This document shows positions 11,607-23,564 of a stretch of 64,000 nt of DNA, piece by piece. The notes under the pieces were generated by a model. The model ran no database searches. It was not told the origin of the DNA and saw nothing but the letters and a program-made list of their open reading frames with translations. A program made the translations under genes and the position numbers. Each line of letters begins with the position of its first letter. The first letter of the stretch is position 1. This DNA comes from Phytoseiulus persimilis (Eukaryota; Arthropoda; Arachnida; Mesostigmata; Phytoseiidae), in contig CM075104.1 in the NCBI GenBank assembly GCA_037576195.1, forward strand, positions 13,160,211-13,224,210, given 5' to 3'.

Positions 11607-14600
11607 CGTTGTTGTAAGGCCGTAGTTCACACTGTCAAGCCGTACTGAGAGGTCGTTCGAAAACAAATGAACTTGCGCTCGTCGGTCTCTATATAGACAG
11701 ACCGCAGAGGATCGCTAGAGTCCCACAGCACAGCAGCACAGCTATACCGCCGGAACGAAGCCCAAGTACTATTCAGCCGGCTAGCGTCAGTTTCGATTCG
11801 ACGCCGATGAGGGCGCTGCGGTATCCCTCTCCCGGAGACCTCCCCTTTTGGCGAACTCAAACGTTTAGCGGTCTGTTTAATCGCATACTTGACTATTTTC
11901 CATCAACCTCCTCGACTAATCGGCCCGGATGTACTCCATATGAACCCACGATGTCTCAATCCAGAAAAATATGACATGAACCGAGCAGATCCGTCCCGAT
12001 TCCAGTATCTGAGCGATATGCGAATCTGGGAGCTGTTTTGAACGACCGTAGAAGCAGCGCCGTAGGCTAGTGTTGGGCATCCCGTGTGAAGGGTGATTTC
12101 TGTTTGAAAAGACAGCGCGAAAGGACACTCCGGATCACTCCTGGCGGTTTCCTGACTCGTGCCGGTGTTTACCGTGGAAGATGATCGGCTTTTCGCCGCG
12201 GAATTTGTCAGGTTATCCGTTTGTGTTACATACGCACTTTCGGGTTCTGTGGACAGACTAAGGTCAACGAATGCAGCAGCTACACAGCGCCAAGCTGCTG
12301 TTTCTGCCATCGGTTCGACTGCCGACCAGCAACGCTTTCCGAAACGCTTATTCCGAATCGAGTGATAAGTTCCAGGGTGATGCGAGATTGCTGTTGTCTA
12401 GGGCATGAATATGGCAATCGAGGATTGCAAGTTGCGAAAAAAAACGAGCGCCATTCATGTCATACTTTCAATATATGCAGAACTGGTCTTGCGTTCGAGG
12501 TAAAAGTTCGGGCTCCCAAGATAGGTTGATATGAAATAACCGCTTTCGAGCGTTCTGCTATCCGCTCCCGGGTAGCGACGAGAGAGAGGCCGGCATCTCG
12601 CTGCTGCTGCCGCCGCCGCCGGAGCTGCTGCTGTTGGTTCGTTGCTAGCGCTGGCTAGATGGTCTGCCGAGCGAGGAAACGACGGACCGACAGACCGACG
12701 GTCGACGCCGCTGCTGCTGCCCGTCCGTTCCTCCGCTCATTCGCTCTGCTGGCAGCCAGCCTGACTGCTACCCTGCCGACAGCAACCCGCTTGCTTTCTG
12801 GTTGGTGGTGGTGTGGCCGCTGGTCTTGCTGCAGCCGCCGCCGCTTTTGGCTGGTTGGATTGCTCGCTTTCGAGTGGGGCTATCAAGCAGCAAAAGCCAG
12901 AAATGCAATTTTTGAGGATGGTAGCACGGAACGGAACGCACGTTTCATGCGTTCTCTCCGTGGAAGAATAAGATGAACGCGACGATGAAATAGAAGAGTT
13001 CCGTTTTTAAACGGGAACTGGTCAGTAGTTGACAGCAGACGACATGATCCACGATGCTGATCATGATGATTTCTGCTGATTAGGAGCCCTAACGTTCGAG
13101 TACTCAGATTCCCCCTGTTTTCCGAACAGAGGGTGCAAGACAGCACATGGAAACACAGACATCGTGGATTGACACAGCTGATGGAGAACCTGAATGGAGG
13201 TCGTTGTTCCGTAGAATGTTATACGTGCGTAAATGTCGATTTTCGCCACCTTCCTCCGTATTCCTCCCTTTCGGACTGTCTTCGAAACCGTGAGAGTGAT
13301 GCACGCACATTCATTACGTCGTGCTACGACCAGCATAGTGGAACGAGTATAAACCTTTGGCTCGAGCCGCTTTTCGAGGAGATTGAAAGTTTCGTGATGT
13401 TTCACCAGATTCTCCTGGAACACGAACTCCACTGAAGGGTTTTCGCTGTGGGAGGCGACGCTGGACTCCTTCCGAGATTCCGATGTTGCCTTCTTCTCGT
13501 TGTCGTCCTTCCAATCTCGACTTTCCGTTTCATAAAATGAGGGCTTACCAGCTATATCACTATGTCTCCGGAAATCTTCGGTCGCGCCTTGTGAGCCTAC
13601 CAGGCCTCGAAAACCCCAGACGTTGCTTTGAATTTCTCTGACCTTCCTCTTGGGCAGAGATGATCGTCAGCAAGCACACCTGTGGTTCCCGCGGAATCTA
13701 AGTGTCTTCCAGAAACAAGGTGCTTGTTGAATTTCCCGATTCTTGCTGAGTCCGTCGTCGTTCTGCGGCACTACTCTCTTGTCGAATCGCTACTGCCGTC
13801 GCAAAAGTTTTCATCCAATCGCGCTGGGTCACTATCAATTCCCCGACAGATAAGAAGAAGGGACTGCCCAGCATGGTTCTCCAGCAGTCAGAACTGTTTT
13901 GACAGTCCTGGGAAACAAGCACTTCGCTTACGAGCAACAGCAGATATGAAGAGTCACGGAGAAATAGGATACTCCTCAGGGACTCGAACCATGGTTTCCA
14001 AGAAGTTGGTTCCGACTCCATTTCACGCCCACACTCGTAACAGTGTCTAAATGTGCACCCTTGGAATCCCCTCCTCAGGGAAATGGCACGGGATCTCTCG
14101 AACTCTTACTTCGCTTCGGAGTCAGTGCCTACGTAAGCAAGTGTCGCAGCTTATCTTGAATATCCTGTTGATGGAGGATCGTACTCTGTAAAACTCATCG
14201 GGCGATATTCGGCGAGATTTTTGAGCGGAATGGAAGACGCGGCACTTCGAGCCCATTTCTGAGACAGCATTCCACATTGGGAGAGTTAGAAACCTACACG
14301 GGGAATTCAAGACACGGATCATCCAATGCTTCATCGGACACCCGGGTTCTCCCGTGAGTCAATTGAAGCCAACAAACCGCGGAGAGACTCTCATGTGTTT
14401 CTGACTACTTCTTGCGATCACAGTCGGCTGACTTGCGACTTGATTTCCTCTGATAGCAATTCAAGCCCGGCCATTCGAAGAACCCGCGTTTCTTTCCAAC
14501 ATTTCTATTCGGAATGATATCTGCAGCGCACTCGTGGACGTGCAATATCATGCACATCTTCTCGTGTTGACAATGCGTGTCTTCAGCTGACCTGGGGCAT

Positions 14601-15970
14601 TCAGTAGCCCGGAAGGTTCATGAATAAGTACAGTCGTACCTCCATTTTCGGCGGTAATGGGGAATAATGGGTAATGGGCTGAAGTCGGAATCAACGTCTT
14701 TCCACATCGATTATAAGGTCTGAAATACATGAGCCGAGCCACTGTATATGATTTGAAATATGACGGGCCTACGTGAATGCTCTGTATAACGTGCCCAATA
14801 TGAAAGAATCATTCTATGCTAGGAGAAATCCGACATGGATGGGGAATCAACACCTACATTTATCCTTGGGAACACCACGGACTCAATCTGGACGGTGAAA
14901 CCCTCCGGTTGAACGCGCCCTCAGAACACTGGAAGATGACAGAATGCCCAAAGCAGCGTCTGCTCGACTCAGTATTGAGCCTGAGGAGTCGATAAAGCGG
15001 AACTGAAGGAAAATTACGCGAACAAAAAAAAACCACGTGAGTTCGACCACGACACCAGTCGACGGACAACTGTGTAGTGAAGTATACACACAACGAGCAC
15101 CGACAAAGCGAATTTCTGAATACGACGGACCAGCCCTGCTCAACCATTAGACTAATCTGCCCGAGAGACCATGTAGAGATGCCCATGGTGGCGAAATTTC
15201 GTTACCGTGAACGATTTTTAACGGTATGGCGGGGCACTTGGTGACGCTGGTCTACTCAGCACTAAGACCCGATTAGACAAAATTTGAATACAATTCGAGA
15301 CTGCTCGAACCAAACTTGAGGCGTGGAGATGCGAGTCGAGCGGCTTCGGAAGTGGAGAGATACCGTTGCTCCCTTGATATTTGCGCATCCATGCTCTGCC
15401 CATGATATTCACCCGAAGACGGGAAGCGGCGTGTGACGCTCACGGTATTATTTCTTTTTTTCTCCCGGGGTTTCAGATGCAAAGCCGCGGATGCGGTGGC
15501 GGGTATGAGGAGAGCGAACACTGTTCAAACCACGTCGAGTTTGAACCCACTCTCCTGATATTTATGGTTGCGAGGCAGTTGCCTCGACTTCCATGCCACG
15601 TCAAATATTTCCGAAGCCCCGATCTCCCCCTTCTGGAACAGCCGGTCGCGCAAGAGTAGGACTCGTGATTACATGAAACCATCTTCACTGACATGAGTTC
15701 CGGATACCACATAGTGATCAGAGCCTGGGGAGTGGCCTCTATAGACTGCTCCACACATACCTATATTTCTCTGATTTCGGCTGGACAGAAACGCCCCATC
15801 ACGGTTGCCTGTAATACTCATGTTGCTCCGGCTCTGCCCGAGCCCCTCATGTCTTGTTCGAATTGCCCACGAAGCGTGATTCCGGTCGCCTGTTACCCTC
15901 AGTTCCGGTCACCGGGAACACTAAGGTTCTGCGTGATCCTAGCTGCCCAAAACGCATGATTTGAGTTGGC
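11607..15970. other. long gene-free stretch upstream of the helix-hairpin-helix gene
   Basis: The first few hundred bases should hold that gene's promoter and 5' leader. Beyond it I see no recognisable protein. Open stretches on the minus strand near 11903-12310 and 13061-13432 resemble no known family. A GCTG/GCC-rich low-complexity tract spans about 12595-12870. Confidence 0.35.
12595..12870 (+). repeat. GCTG/GCC-rich low-complexity tract
   Basis: Runs of CTG, GCC and tetranucleotide-like CGAC/GACC units dominate (for example GCTGCTGCCGCCGCCGCCGG). Similar composition recurs at 17670-18120, so the two may share an origin. No coding case can be made. Confidence 0.6.
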
Positions 15971-17668
15971 GTATCAAACGCCAATGACGGTGGAGCGAAC
16001 TTGAGCGAAACATTGACTGGGCTAGAGCGGCAACTACGCCTCCCTACGCAGAAGTTGGCTTTGTTCGGCCCTCGAATGCCACTTGCTCATCCTGGATGAG
16101 ACAGAATCAGTCGCTTCCAGCATCCACATCGCAATCCGGGTGGGTGCTCCAGGCTCAACAAGGAGATCGGGAGGAAGTACGGCACATGAGTTCCTCCTCT
16201 ACAGTGTGCACGCTGCGTCGGGTTGATCAGTTCGGCATGAAGCCAGCAACGACTCGATCTGTAGTGTCCTCACGCATGCCCACGCGCGCAACCCGAATAA
16301 CCGCAGAATCGTTTGACGCTTCATAGTTTCCGGGCGACGAAGGCTTTGCTAGAGTTCCCCTAACCAAGAACGTTCGAATCGCTCGAGATTGATGTATCGA
16401 GAAATTCATGAAGAGCTCCAGACTATTGGTCCGTGCTCGTGCGAATAGGAAGAACTCGTGGTTCTACTGAGTGCTCTTGTTATCTGCCACGTGTAACTTC
16501 CAGTTTCCGTACGTTTGGGACAGATACTCTTTGTTTTCCGGCTGAACCTCTCAGCCAGCCCTCAGAAGTGTCCCGGAATCACCTTCCGGTATTGCTTCAG
16601 TGACACTCCCTCGCATCGCCTCGCAAATCCCATTGCGGGCGGTGGGCTTGGGTCTTAAGATGGTTCAGATTTAATTCTGATATAAATTAAATCCTCTTTT
16701 TACCACATAAGAAATTTGTTGTCCCGGCCGGGGATCGAACCCGCGATTGCTAGCTTAGCGTGGCACCCAAGGCGTTGGTTTATGCCACACGGGCCAACGA
16801 GCCGGTTTGGGACAGATACTCCACGCGTCTCGTTCTCCTGCACGTATCCGCTCTTCGGCCAAAGCCTTGACGAGTGCAACCAATCGGGTCGTTATCTCGC
16901 TCTGCTTTTTCGCAAACAGACGAGAGTTTTAGCTCACTGCAACCTGGTTCCGCTGGGCAGCAAAAGCGACCAACTATCCGGCCAAACTCTTCATCGGAGG
17001 AGGGTTTTCCAGTTACCTGGATGTATGAATGAAGATATTTGACTTAGCAGCGGGGGGCGCTCTTACTGCATGTTCGAGAACTCCATCACCTCCTCATCCA
17101 AGGCCTCTTCACCTGATTCCTCTCCTCCGATTCATCTACGGAGCTATGGTGCAAGTGTCCGTTCTAGCCCTGCCACATGCGAGTCGCTTTTGTCCTTAGT
17201 CAGCCACAAGGTCTGCAAGGGAGTTTTTCCCTCGGAATGTGCCAGGATGAGACTTCGTTTGACGTCCCTTACCTCCGTCGGCCTGATCAAATAACCTCGT
17301 CGGTCGACAACGACCCAGTGGCCGGCTCCCATAAGAGACGCCGAAAGCAGGACCGTCGCCTACAAGCTGCGAAGTATACGTGAGCAGACCTCGAGAGATT
17401 CTAGCGCGCAGCTCGGTAGCGTTCTTCGACGAACCGGTTGATGGAACGGGATGATATCCACAACCTGGGATCCAAGTCTTTCCACTACCAGACGAGTGGG
17501 CCCTACGAGCGTTCAATGATTTCGGGACGTGTCGTGGTTCTAGTGTCGCGCGTTCGATCGTACTGTGTTTCCTTATTGTGTTCGAGAAACCCATATAGAT
17601 CCGGATGTTCCCAAGTTTTATTCTTCACCATTCATTTTTTATTGAAGGAAGCATCCACGGCTGCCAGT
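15971..17668. repeat. unclassified dispersed repeat, copy A (carries a SINE)
   Basis: This interval matches 23565-24970 at high identity throughout. Copy A is 1698 bp; subtracting the 276-bp SINE and one 16-bp target duplication leaves 1406 bp, exactly the length of copy B. Both copies keep 132 open codons on the minus strand (17196-17594 here) but I recognise no domain in any frame. It could be a fragment of a retroelement or a duplicated host segment. Confidence 0.8.
16530..16805 (-). mobile_element. tRNA-derived SINE, complete copy with 16-bp target duplication
   Basis: Read on the minus strand, the element begins GGCTCGTTGGCC and carries RNA polymerase III promoter-like boxes: an A-box-like TGGCATAAACC and a B box GGTTCGATCCCC, as in a tRNA head. 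A body of about 180 bp follows and it ends in CCGGAAAACAAA. It is flanked by direct repeats TTTGGGACAGATACTC at 16514-16529 and 16806-16821. The paralogous copy B (24108-24123) has this sequence once, as an empty site. Confidence 0.9.
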
Positions 17669-18120
17669 GAGGCAGTAGCGCCGATGGCAGCCGCTTTTTC
17701 TCTATGTGGTTGCTCTTGCTGATGCAGCCGGCACGGAGATGGTGGAGTGGTGGTGTCGCTGCTGGTGGATCGCTCGCTCGGTCGCTCGCTCGCTGGCTGA
17801 CTCGCTTGCCGGAATGACGGAATGGATGGCTGGCTGGCGGGTCGCTCGCTTGGCTGTCTGCTGCTGCTGCTGTTGTATATGCTGCCTCAGCCGTCCCACC
17901 ATCGGATCCAGAGCAGCAGCAGCGGCGACGGCGTTGTCAGAGAATGGCAGCCAGGCGGAGGCTTAGCTGAATGTTGTTACTGGAGCTGGCTGCTAGCCGA
18001 GCGACCCGCCGGCCAGACAGAAGAAAGAACTAACGAACGAACGAGCGAGTGAGCGAGCTAGCAACCAAGCGACCTGCCTGCCAGCCAGCCAGCCGACCGA
18101 CCAACGCTGGCAACCGGGCC
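17669..18120. repeat. GC-rich tetranucleotide low-complexity block
   Basis: Tracts such as TCGCTCGCTCGCTGGCTG and CCAGCCAGCCAGCCGACCGA run on opposite senses across the block, so it is partly self-complementary. Relative to copy B, 17669-17894 is a 226-bp insertion: the sequence CCCACCATCGGATCC that follows copy B directly at 24971 resumes here only at 17895. The inserted part starts GAGGCAG and ends near CTGCCTC. Confidence 0.65.
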
Positions 18121-20193
18121 AGACGTCGATGAACCAACAACAACATCAGCGAGCGAAGGCCCACACACAAACAGACAACGACGTAGCAGAAGCAGCAGAA
18201 AGTTTCGAGCGAGAAGAGGCTCCACACTATAGTCACGCAGGCCGTCACTCAGTCTTCCAACCACTGACCGAATCGACGACTCATCGGCTTCGGAGGACTT
18301 TCCGGAGAATCATCCGAAAATGAAGGAACCACACGAGCATTCATCCGGATGCGAATGCGTATGAGCTGCGCGACAAAAAGTCGCAGTCATACTCTCGACG
18401 CGTCGCCCGAATGGTCTCCACCGATATCGGCATTGAGCAGCTCCGTCTGATGACGGAAGCCTGCCCAGGGACTTCTAGATTTTGATGGAAAATCGACAAG
18501 AACAAACTACTCTGGATGTCGCTTGAATTCTAGTTCGTGGGCCGCTGGTGGTCAGCGTCTGCACTTCTGAATCGGAGCATTTGTAATTTAGATCGCAACA
18601 AAACGAGCACGAATTTAAATTATTCTACCAGTACCTCCTGTAAGTTGTCGACTCAGGTCAGAGTTCTCCAGGGAACGCCGAGGAGTTTACCTCGGCGCAG
18701 AATACGGCGACGAACCTCACGAAACCAGGATCCCGAAGAGCTGCTTGCGATCCGCAAGTGCAAAACCAGACGACTGCGGTTCCGCTACGGAAGCGCGCCT
18801 GGAGTGAACCCTTTTACCTCATAAATACCGGTTGGCTAGGGGAGATGAGGAAATCACCGAAAACACCGCATTCGCTCTCAGTTGTTTGCAACCTCTCGAC
18901 CAAGCATATCGGGGAGAAACTTCTAGCGGCTCCACAGCGTAAGAGAATCATTATGGGGAGCTCTGGGGAACTGGGACGGAGACCAGTCGCGCTTCCTTCG
19001 GATATCGTGCTCATTGTCGAGTCGTAAGGGCGAGAGATGCCCTGCGCGCTGTCCGGAAGCCCGAAGTCGGATCGCGATGATCCGGCGTAGGTCTCTTAGA
19101 GAGGTGGATCCCCTCCTCATTCGGTCACGTTCGTCTAAACAGGCATTCGAGAGGATAAATGAAAGCGATGAGGATTTTGAAGATCATAAGCAGATAGTCA
19201 GCCCAGCGTTTCATCCTCCATGAGCTTCGAGCTCGTCGATTCCTGAAATGGGTCGAGGTTCATGTGGGGTTCCAGTTCTTAGTTCGTGTGTTTGCCAGCA
19301 GCCCGGTCGGATTTCTTGCTGGTTCCTATTCGATCGGCTCGATAGGCTCGGTGGACTCACGCTGCCTGCTGCTTGGTTCAGGGAGGGGGTAGCCAGATGT
19401 GTGCCAGAGCGGGTAGATGTGAGAGGGAAGCCGAACGAGAAGAAAAATCCACTCCACCATAAACAGGGTTTCTCGGAGCCACATCGAGCGGCAGAGGTTG
19501 AATCAGCCGCGGGACTGGCATCGACTACCGAAGATCCATTGGCGAATACACAGGGGAGCTCGGCTTCAAACCGCCCGCCAGCTAGGCTGCCGTACTGACT
19601 GTCATAGCCGATTGTTTGACTAGCATGGAGAATGATGGGGAACGAGAGAGGGGATTCAGGCATGCAAAGGGACGACCGGATCTCGCAGATATGACGAACA
19701 GCATGGGTAGAGCCCCAAGAGAGACTGCAGCAGCAGCATCATGGCCACCCTCAACACCGCCACCACGACCGTCATCAAGGGTTATTTACAAAATACACAG
19801 CGAGCTGTTCTGGAGGGATTTGTGAATCTCAGTGAGACAATCCCGAAACAGAACTCGCTCAAGAGTGAAGGCATGGCTTTTCGTGATGATTAAGGTTAAC
19901 TTACATCAGATATGCAAGATAAAGAGAAGCTGCCCCAGGCCGAGCCTCTGGTCACGGGACATCCGTTCAGGAACCACTCGCTTTGCTGACGAACTTCGCT
20001 GAACGATGAACGGTCGATACAGCTTGCAGCTCACTGGCGCTACAGGCCCCATCGAAACTGTGGGGTCACACCAAGAGAATATGATATGACAGACCTCTCC
20101 ATCTGATCCTGTACACTGAATCCATGGTCCCGAATCGCACTTTCAGTTTATCGATCCATCACTGTGACACCATTGAGCCGATTCGGTGATAAT
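18121..20193. other. gene-free stretch
   Basis: No protein family, RNA or repeat structure was recognised. Open stretches near 19211-19663 exist on both strands but resemble nothing known to me and are likely chance. Confidence 0.3.
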
Positions 20194-21129
20194 TAGACAT
20201 GAATTTCCGAGACTCGGAACTCGGAAAGGGAGATCCATCATCAACGGGCGTTTTCAACCCACCGAAATCATCCAAGAAATGGTTTCCGACTTGGGCATGA
20301 GAAACGGAGTATCTATAGGAGGATATGAACCTGTGCTCCGCCATTGGCTCCCCTGGGACGCTTTTCACTCATTCGCTTGTATGAGAGAGATTTTTTTTGT
20401 GATGCTGAGCTCGAAGAAGTGGATTTCCAGTGGAGCCGATCTCTTCAGACTGGAGGCAGTTTTGTCAACATGTTGTCGAAATGGTGACATGAGAAATGTG
20501 GGAGGTATTGAGTTTCTCGAGCGCGCACATCGCGACAATCGTCGGATGGCGAGGCGAGCTCACAAGCTCAACGGAACCATCATTCAGAGCCCACAGTGGA
20601 AGCGTGAAGAACCCCGTGAGATGTCGAGTCAAAGGCGTCGTAAGTATTTCGAATCTTCGATTCTGATTTTGTTCCATTTGGAAACCAACAGAGCCGTAGG
20701 CAGCTGCCATTGGAGGGAAAACTCGCGTTCGATGAACGCGAGACGTTCTGAAAGTTCTCACAAGCTCTTCTGTGGCTGTCTCAGATCCCGCAAACTCCGG
20801 TGAGGGCATCCTTACTTTATCAGACGCAGAACTGCTTACTTTATCCACTTCTTCGAGCTCAGCATCACAAAAAAAATCTCACTCATACAAGCGAATGAGT
20901 GAAGAGCGTCTCAACGGAGCCAATGGCGGAGCACAGGTTCATATCCTCCTATAGATACTCCGTTTCTCATGCCCAAGTCGGAAACCATTTCTTAGATGAT
21001 TTCGGTGGGTTCAAAACGTCCGTTGATGATGGATCTCGCTTTCCGAGTCAAAAAAAAAATTCCGAGTCGGAAATTATTCCCGAGTCGGAAATTATTTTCC
21101 GAGTTCCGAGTCTCGGAAATTCATGTCTA
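20194..21129. mobile_element. foldback/MITE element with TAGACATG termini
   Basis: The ends are inverted: TAGACATGAATTTCCGAGAC at the left and its reverse complement ending TCATGTCTA at the right. Homology between the arms continues inward for more than 200 bp on each side. The right arm also has expanded TTCCGAGTCGGAAATTATT units. The 8 bp flanks are GTGATAAT and GTGATGAC, matching at 6 of 8 positions, which suggests an old 8-bp target duplication. The centre (about 20430-20840) shows no transposase. The terminal motif is shared with the 155-bp element at 53124-53278. An 8-bp duplication would fit the hAT superfamily. Confidence 0.8.
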
Positions 21130-22918
21130 GTGATGACTGCTCAGTGTCCCCGGACATGATGTTCGGGCGAAGTGAAGACTTCAAGACCCCGTTGGCGCGA
21201 AAAATTCTCCAGGTCATCGGGCGCCCCTGTGGTGGTGACGCAAGATCTCGGCGACTCGAATTGTTTCTCGATCCGCTGAGCCCGATGATTGGATGACCTC
21301 CTCAAGAACATGCCTTCGGAGGCTTCGATCCTGAGTGAAGCATAGCCTAACGTTCGCCAGATTAGGCCATAGTTGAGCCAGGGGGTGCCGTGAACGAGAT
21401 CAGGTGAAGAAGCAAGCGCGTGAGAAGGTGCTTCGTTCAACAGAGAGACCTATTCTCGCCTGGAGTCGATGTCTTGACCAAATCAAAGGGCTGGCCCGAT
21501 ACGATTTTCCATACCATACCCATCCGATTTTCGTGACGAAAACTCCACAATCCTGAATTTAGAATTCATTCTGACTCATTGAGCTATATGGGCTTCAGGT
21601 TCGCTCCTGCTAGCTCCGAGAAGAAACGTACTGTTCCATTGGCAAGTTGTCCCGGGCGGTCCAGTGGCCGCGCTGGGCCCCATCCCCGGATCGTTTCGGG
21701 AGTTTCGATGCAGAGAACTAACAGTCATTATGGCGACGTCACGAATCCGAGTCAAAACTTGACTCAAACTTGGCTCACTCTGGAGCGCGTTGACACCGAG
21801 AATCGAGGAAGTAGTTCCTGGGTGTTAGCTCCCCTCAATGGATGTATGAGGAAGTGAAATTCATGCATCCGACCACGTCTCTCCCAGTATCAGTGGAACA
21901 GTGACATTTCTTATCTACTTAGCACCAGGTTCAAACTCGGCGCAGGTCGTTCCCATACGAAACACGTATCAGCGGCTGACCGCCGAATGCCTGCCGGGGC
22001 GGTCACAGACCCTGACCTTCAGTCCTTGACCACCTCACAGTAAAGGTCGAATGAATGTCAACGAACCCGGCGCAATCGCGATTATTCCCAAATGTTTCGC
22101 CTCATCACGCGCGATGGAGGCAACCCAGCAGTGCACTTATGAAAGCGTTCAGTCCACGGGAATGTTCGCCCTTGGCGGCAAGTGCCGATGCGTTTTCCTT
22201 TTCTGATGGCAGCGGAAACGGGTTAGTGGTATCTGTGAATGGAGTCTCTTGCAACTGATTCCCGCAGTTTGCAAACACCGCCTCTCCTCCAGTGCGTTTT
22301 GATCGAGGGCGACCTGAAATCATCAACGTCTTTCAGCATTCCTTCCAAATTTCCGAAGTCCTTGCCAGAGACCTAAGATTCGTGCAGACTTCATTCCATT
22401 AAAGTGGTAAACTGTCAAGTCACCAACGGACCCCGAGATATCAGCTCCCTCAACACTTGGGCTGAAGCTCGAGCAATTATTCCATGACTAGAGGAGGGAG
22501 TCATGGAAATAGAAGATTCAGTAATCTTTCGCTCCAGGGCGCGGCGTCATGCTACCAGTCTGTGTGGATAGTATCGCAGTCTGAGAAATGCGGGAACCAG
22601 TGGAATCAGATGATTTCGAAGGCGGAGAGTGAACCAGTGATTCGAGAGGGGAACTTGCGTCATGCAGGTGCGCCTTCCTGAGGAGGCGACGTGTGGTCGC
22701 CGCATCTCCTCTGTGGATCGCGAGACCCAGCAATTTCTCTTAAGAACACCGGCGAGCGAAGGCTCGTCTGCTCCGAAAATTCGAGCGGTATTTCGCTTAA
22801 CGCTGGCTCATCACCGCGGCGGGAATTCGGCGCTTTCCCCATCATCTTGAAGTCCCTCTATTATTGAACCATGGAAGAGGCAACGTGGTACCCAGTATCG
22901 CGAACCCCTCAGCCCCCT
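21130..22918. other. gene-free stretch
   Basis: No gene or repeat was recognised. The interval separates the foldback element from the first copy of the hAT 5' exons. Confidence 0.3.
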
Positions 22919-23556
22919 CGCTTCGCTAGCTTTATCGTGATTGATCAATTTTTCCCTGATGCGGCTGTCTCTGTTCCCTCTCCCGCAATTCTTCACTGCC
23001 GGATCTGAAATTCTCGATTTTGCAGGCGTTGTCGACAGCGAGGCGAATTCTTCGAGCTTCGAGGAAGTGAACCTCGAGGAGGCTGTCCGAGGTGAGTTGA
23101 TTGTACATCATACACCCATGGGTTATTCGTCCTTTCTCTGGAGGGGACTGACAATTATAATATACGAGATACATCAGAAAGAGGAAATCTACTTCACGAC
23201 GCCCCTCCAGTAGTTTGGTAGTTCGAAGTAAGAGCATCGTGCTTCCAGGGAGCGCGCGTGGTGCTCGCCCGTCCCGGTCACGCTCGCGTCAACCAAGCAA
23301 AGCAGCATCGCGGTCAAGCTCAGCGAAACGAGGTCGAACTCCTTCAACTTCCCGCGCAGGTGAGGTGTTTATTGTTCGCCATCGTTGAATACTTGCTGTC
23401 CATTTTTTCACGTTCCAGTTCTCAAAATTCTTTGTGTGCTACATCGCTGGTTGGTTTCAACTTGAATTGCTCGTTCTCGATTCCAGACATCCCGTATTGG
23501 GAACTGTTCACTCGCTCAGCCTCCAGCAAAGAGAAAGTCACCTGCAACAGGTGCGG
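22919..23556 (+). pseudogene. truncated copy of BED-finger hAT gene 5' exons
   Basis: This matches 29858-30495 over 638 bp with no net length difference and only scattered substitutions. Like that copy, it has short exon-like segments bounded by AG and GT: one encoding VVDSEANSSSFEEVNLEEAV and one bounded by CTTCCAG and CGCGCAG|GTGAGG. It ends inside the BED zinc finger, just after the first cysteine pair (VTCNRCG). At that point the sequence switches to unclassified repeat copy B, so the gene is cut off and cannot encode a finger or transposase. Confidence 0.75.
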
Positions 23557-23564
23557 CAACAGGT

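Noticed and set aside
16720..16805. A functional tRNA gene on the minus strand (A and B boxes present)
   Set aside because: The same head recurs at 26022 and 26348 joined to the same non-tRNA body with target duplications, so it is a SINE head, and no clean cloverleaf was recognised.
17196..17594. 132-codon minus-strand frame kept in both copies of the 1406-bp repeat, as a gene
   Set aside because: No recognisable domain, no splice or start context, and the copies are nearly identical duplicates, so retention is expected without selection.
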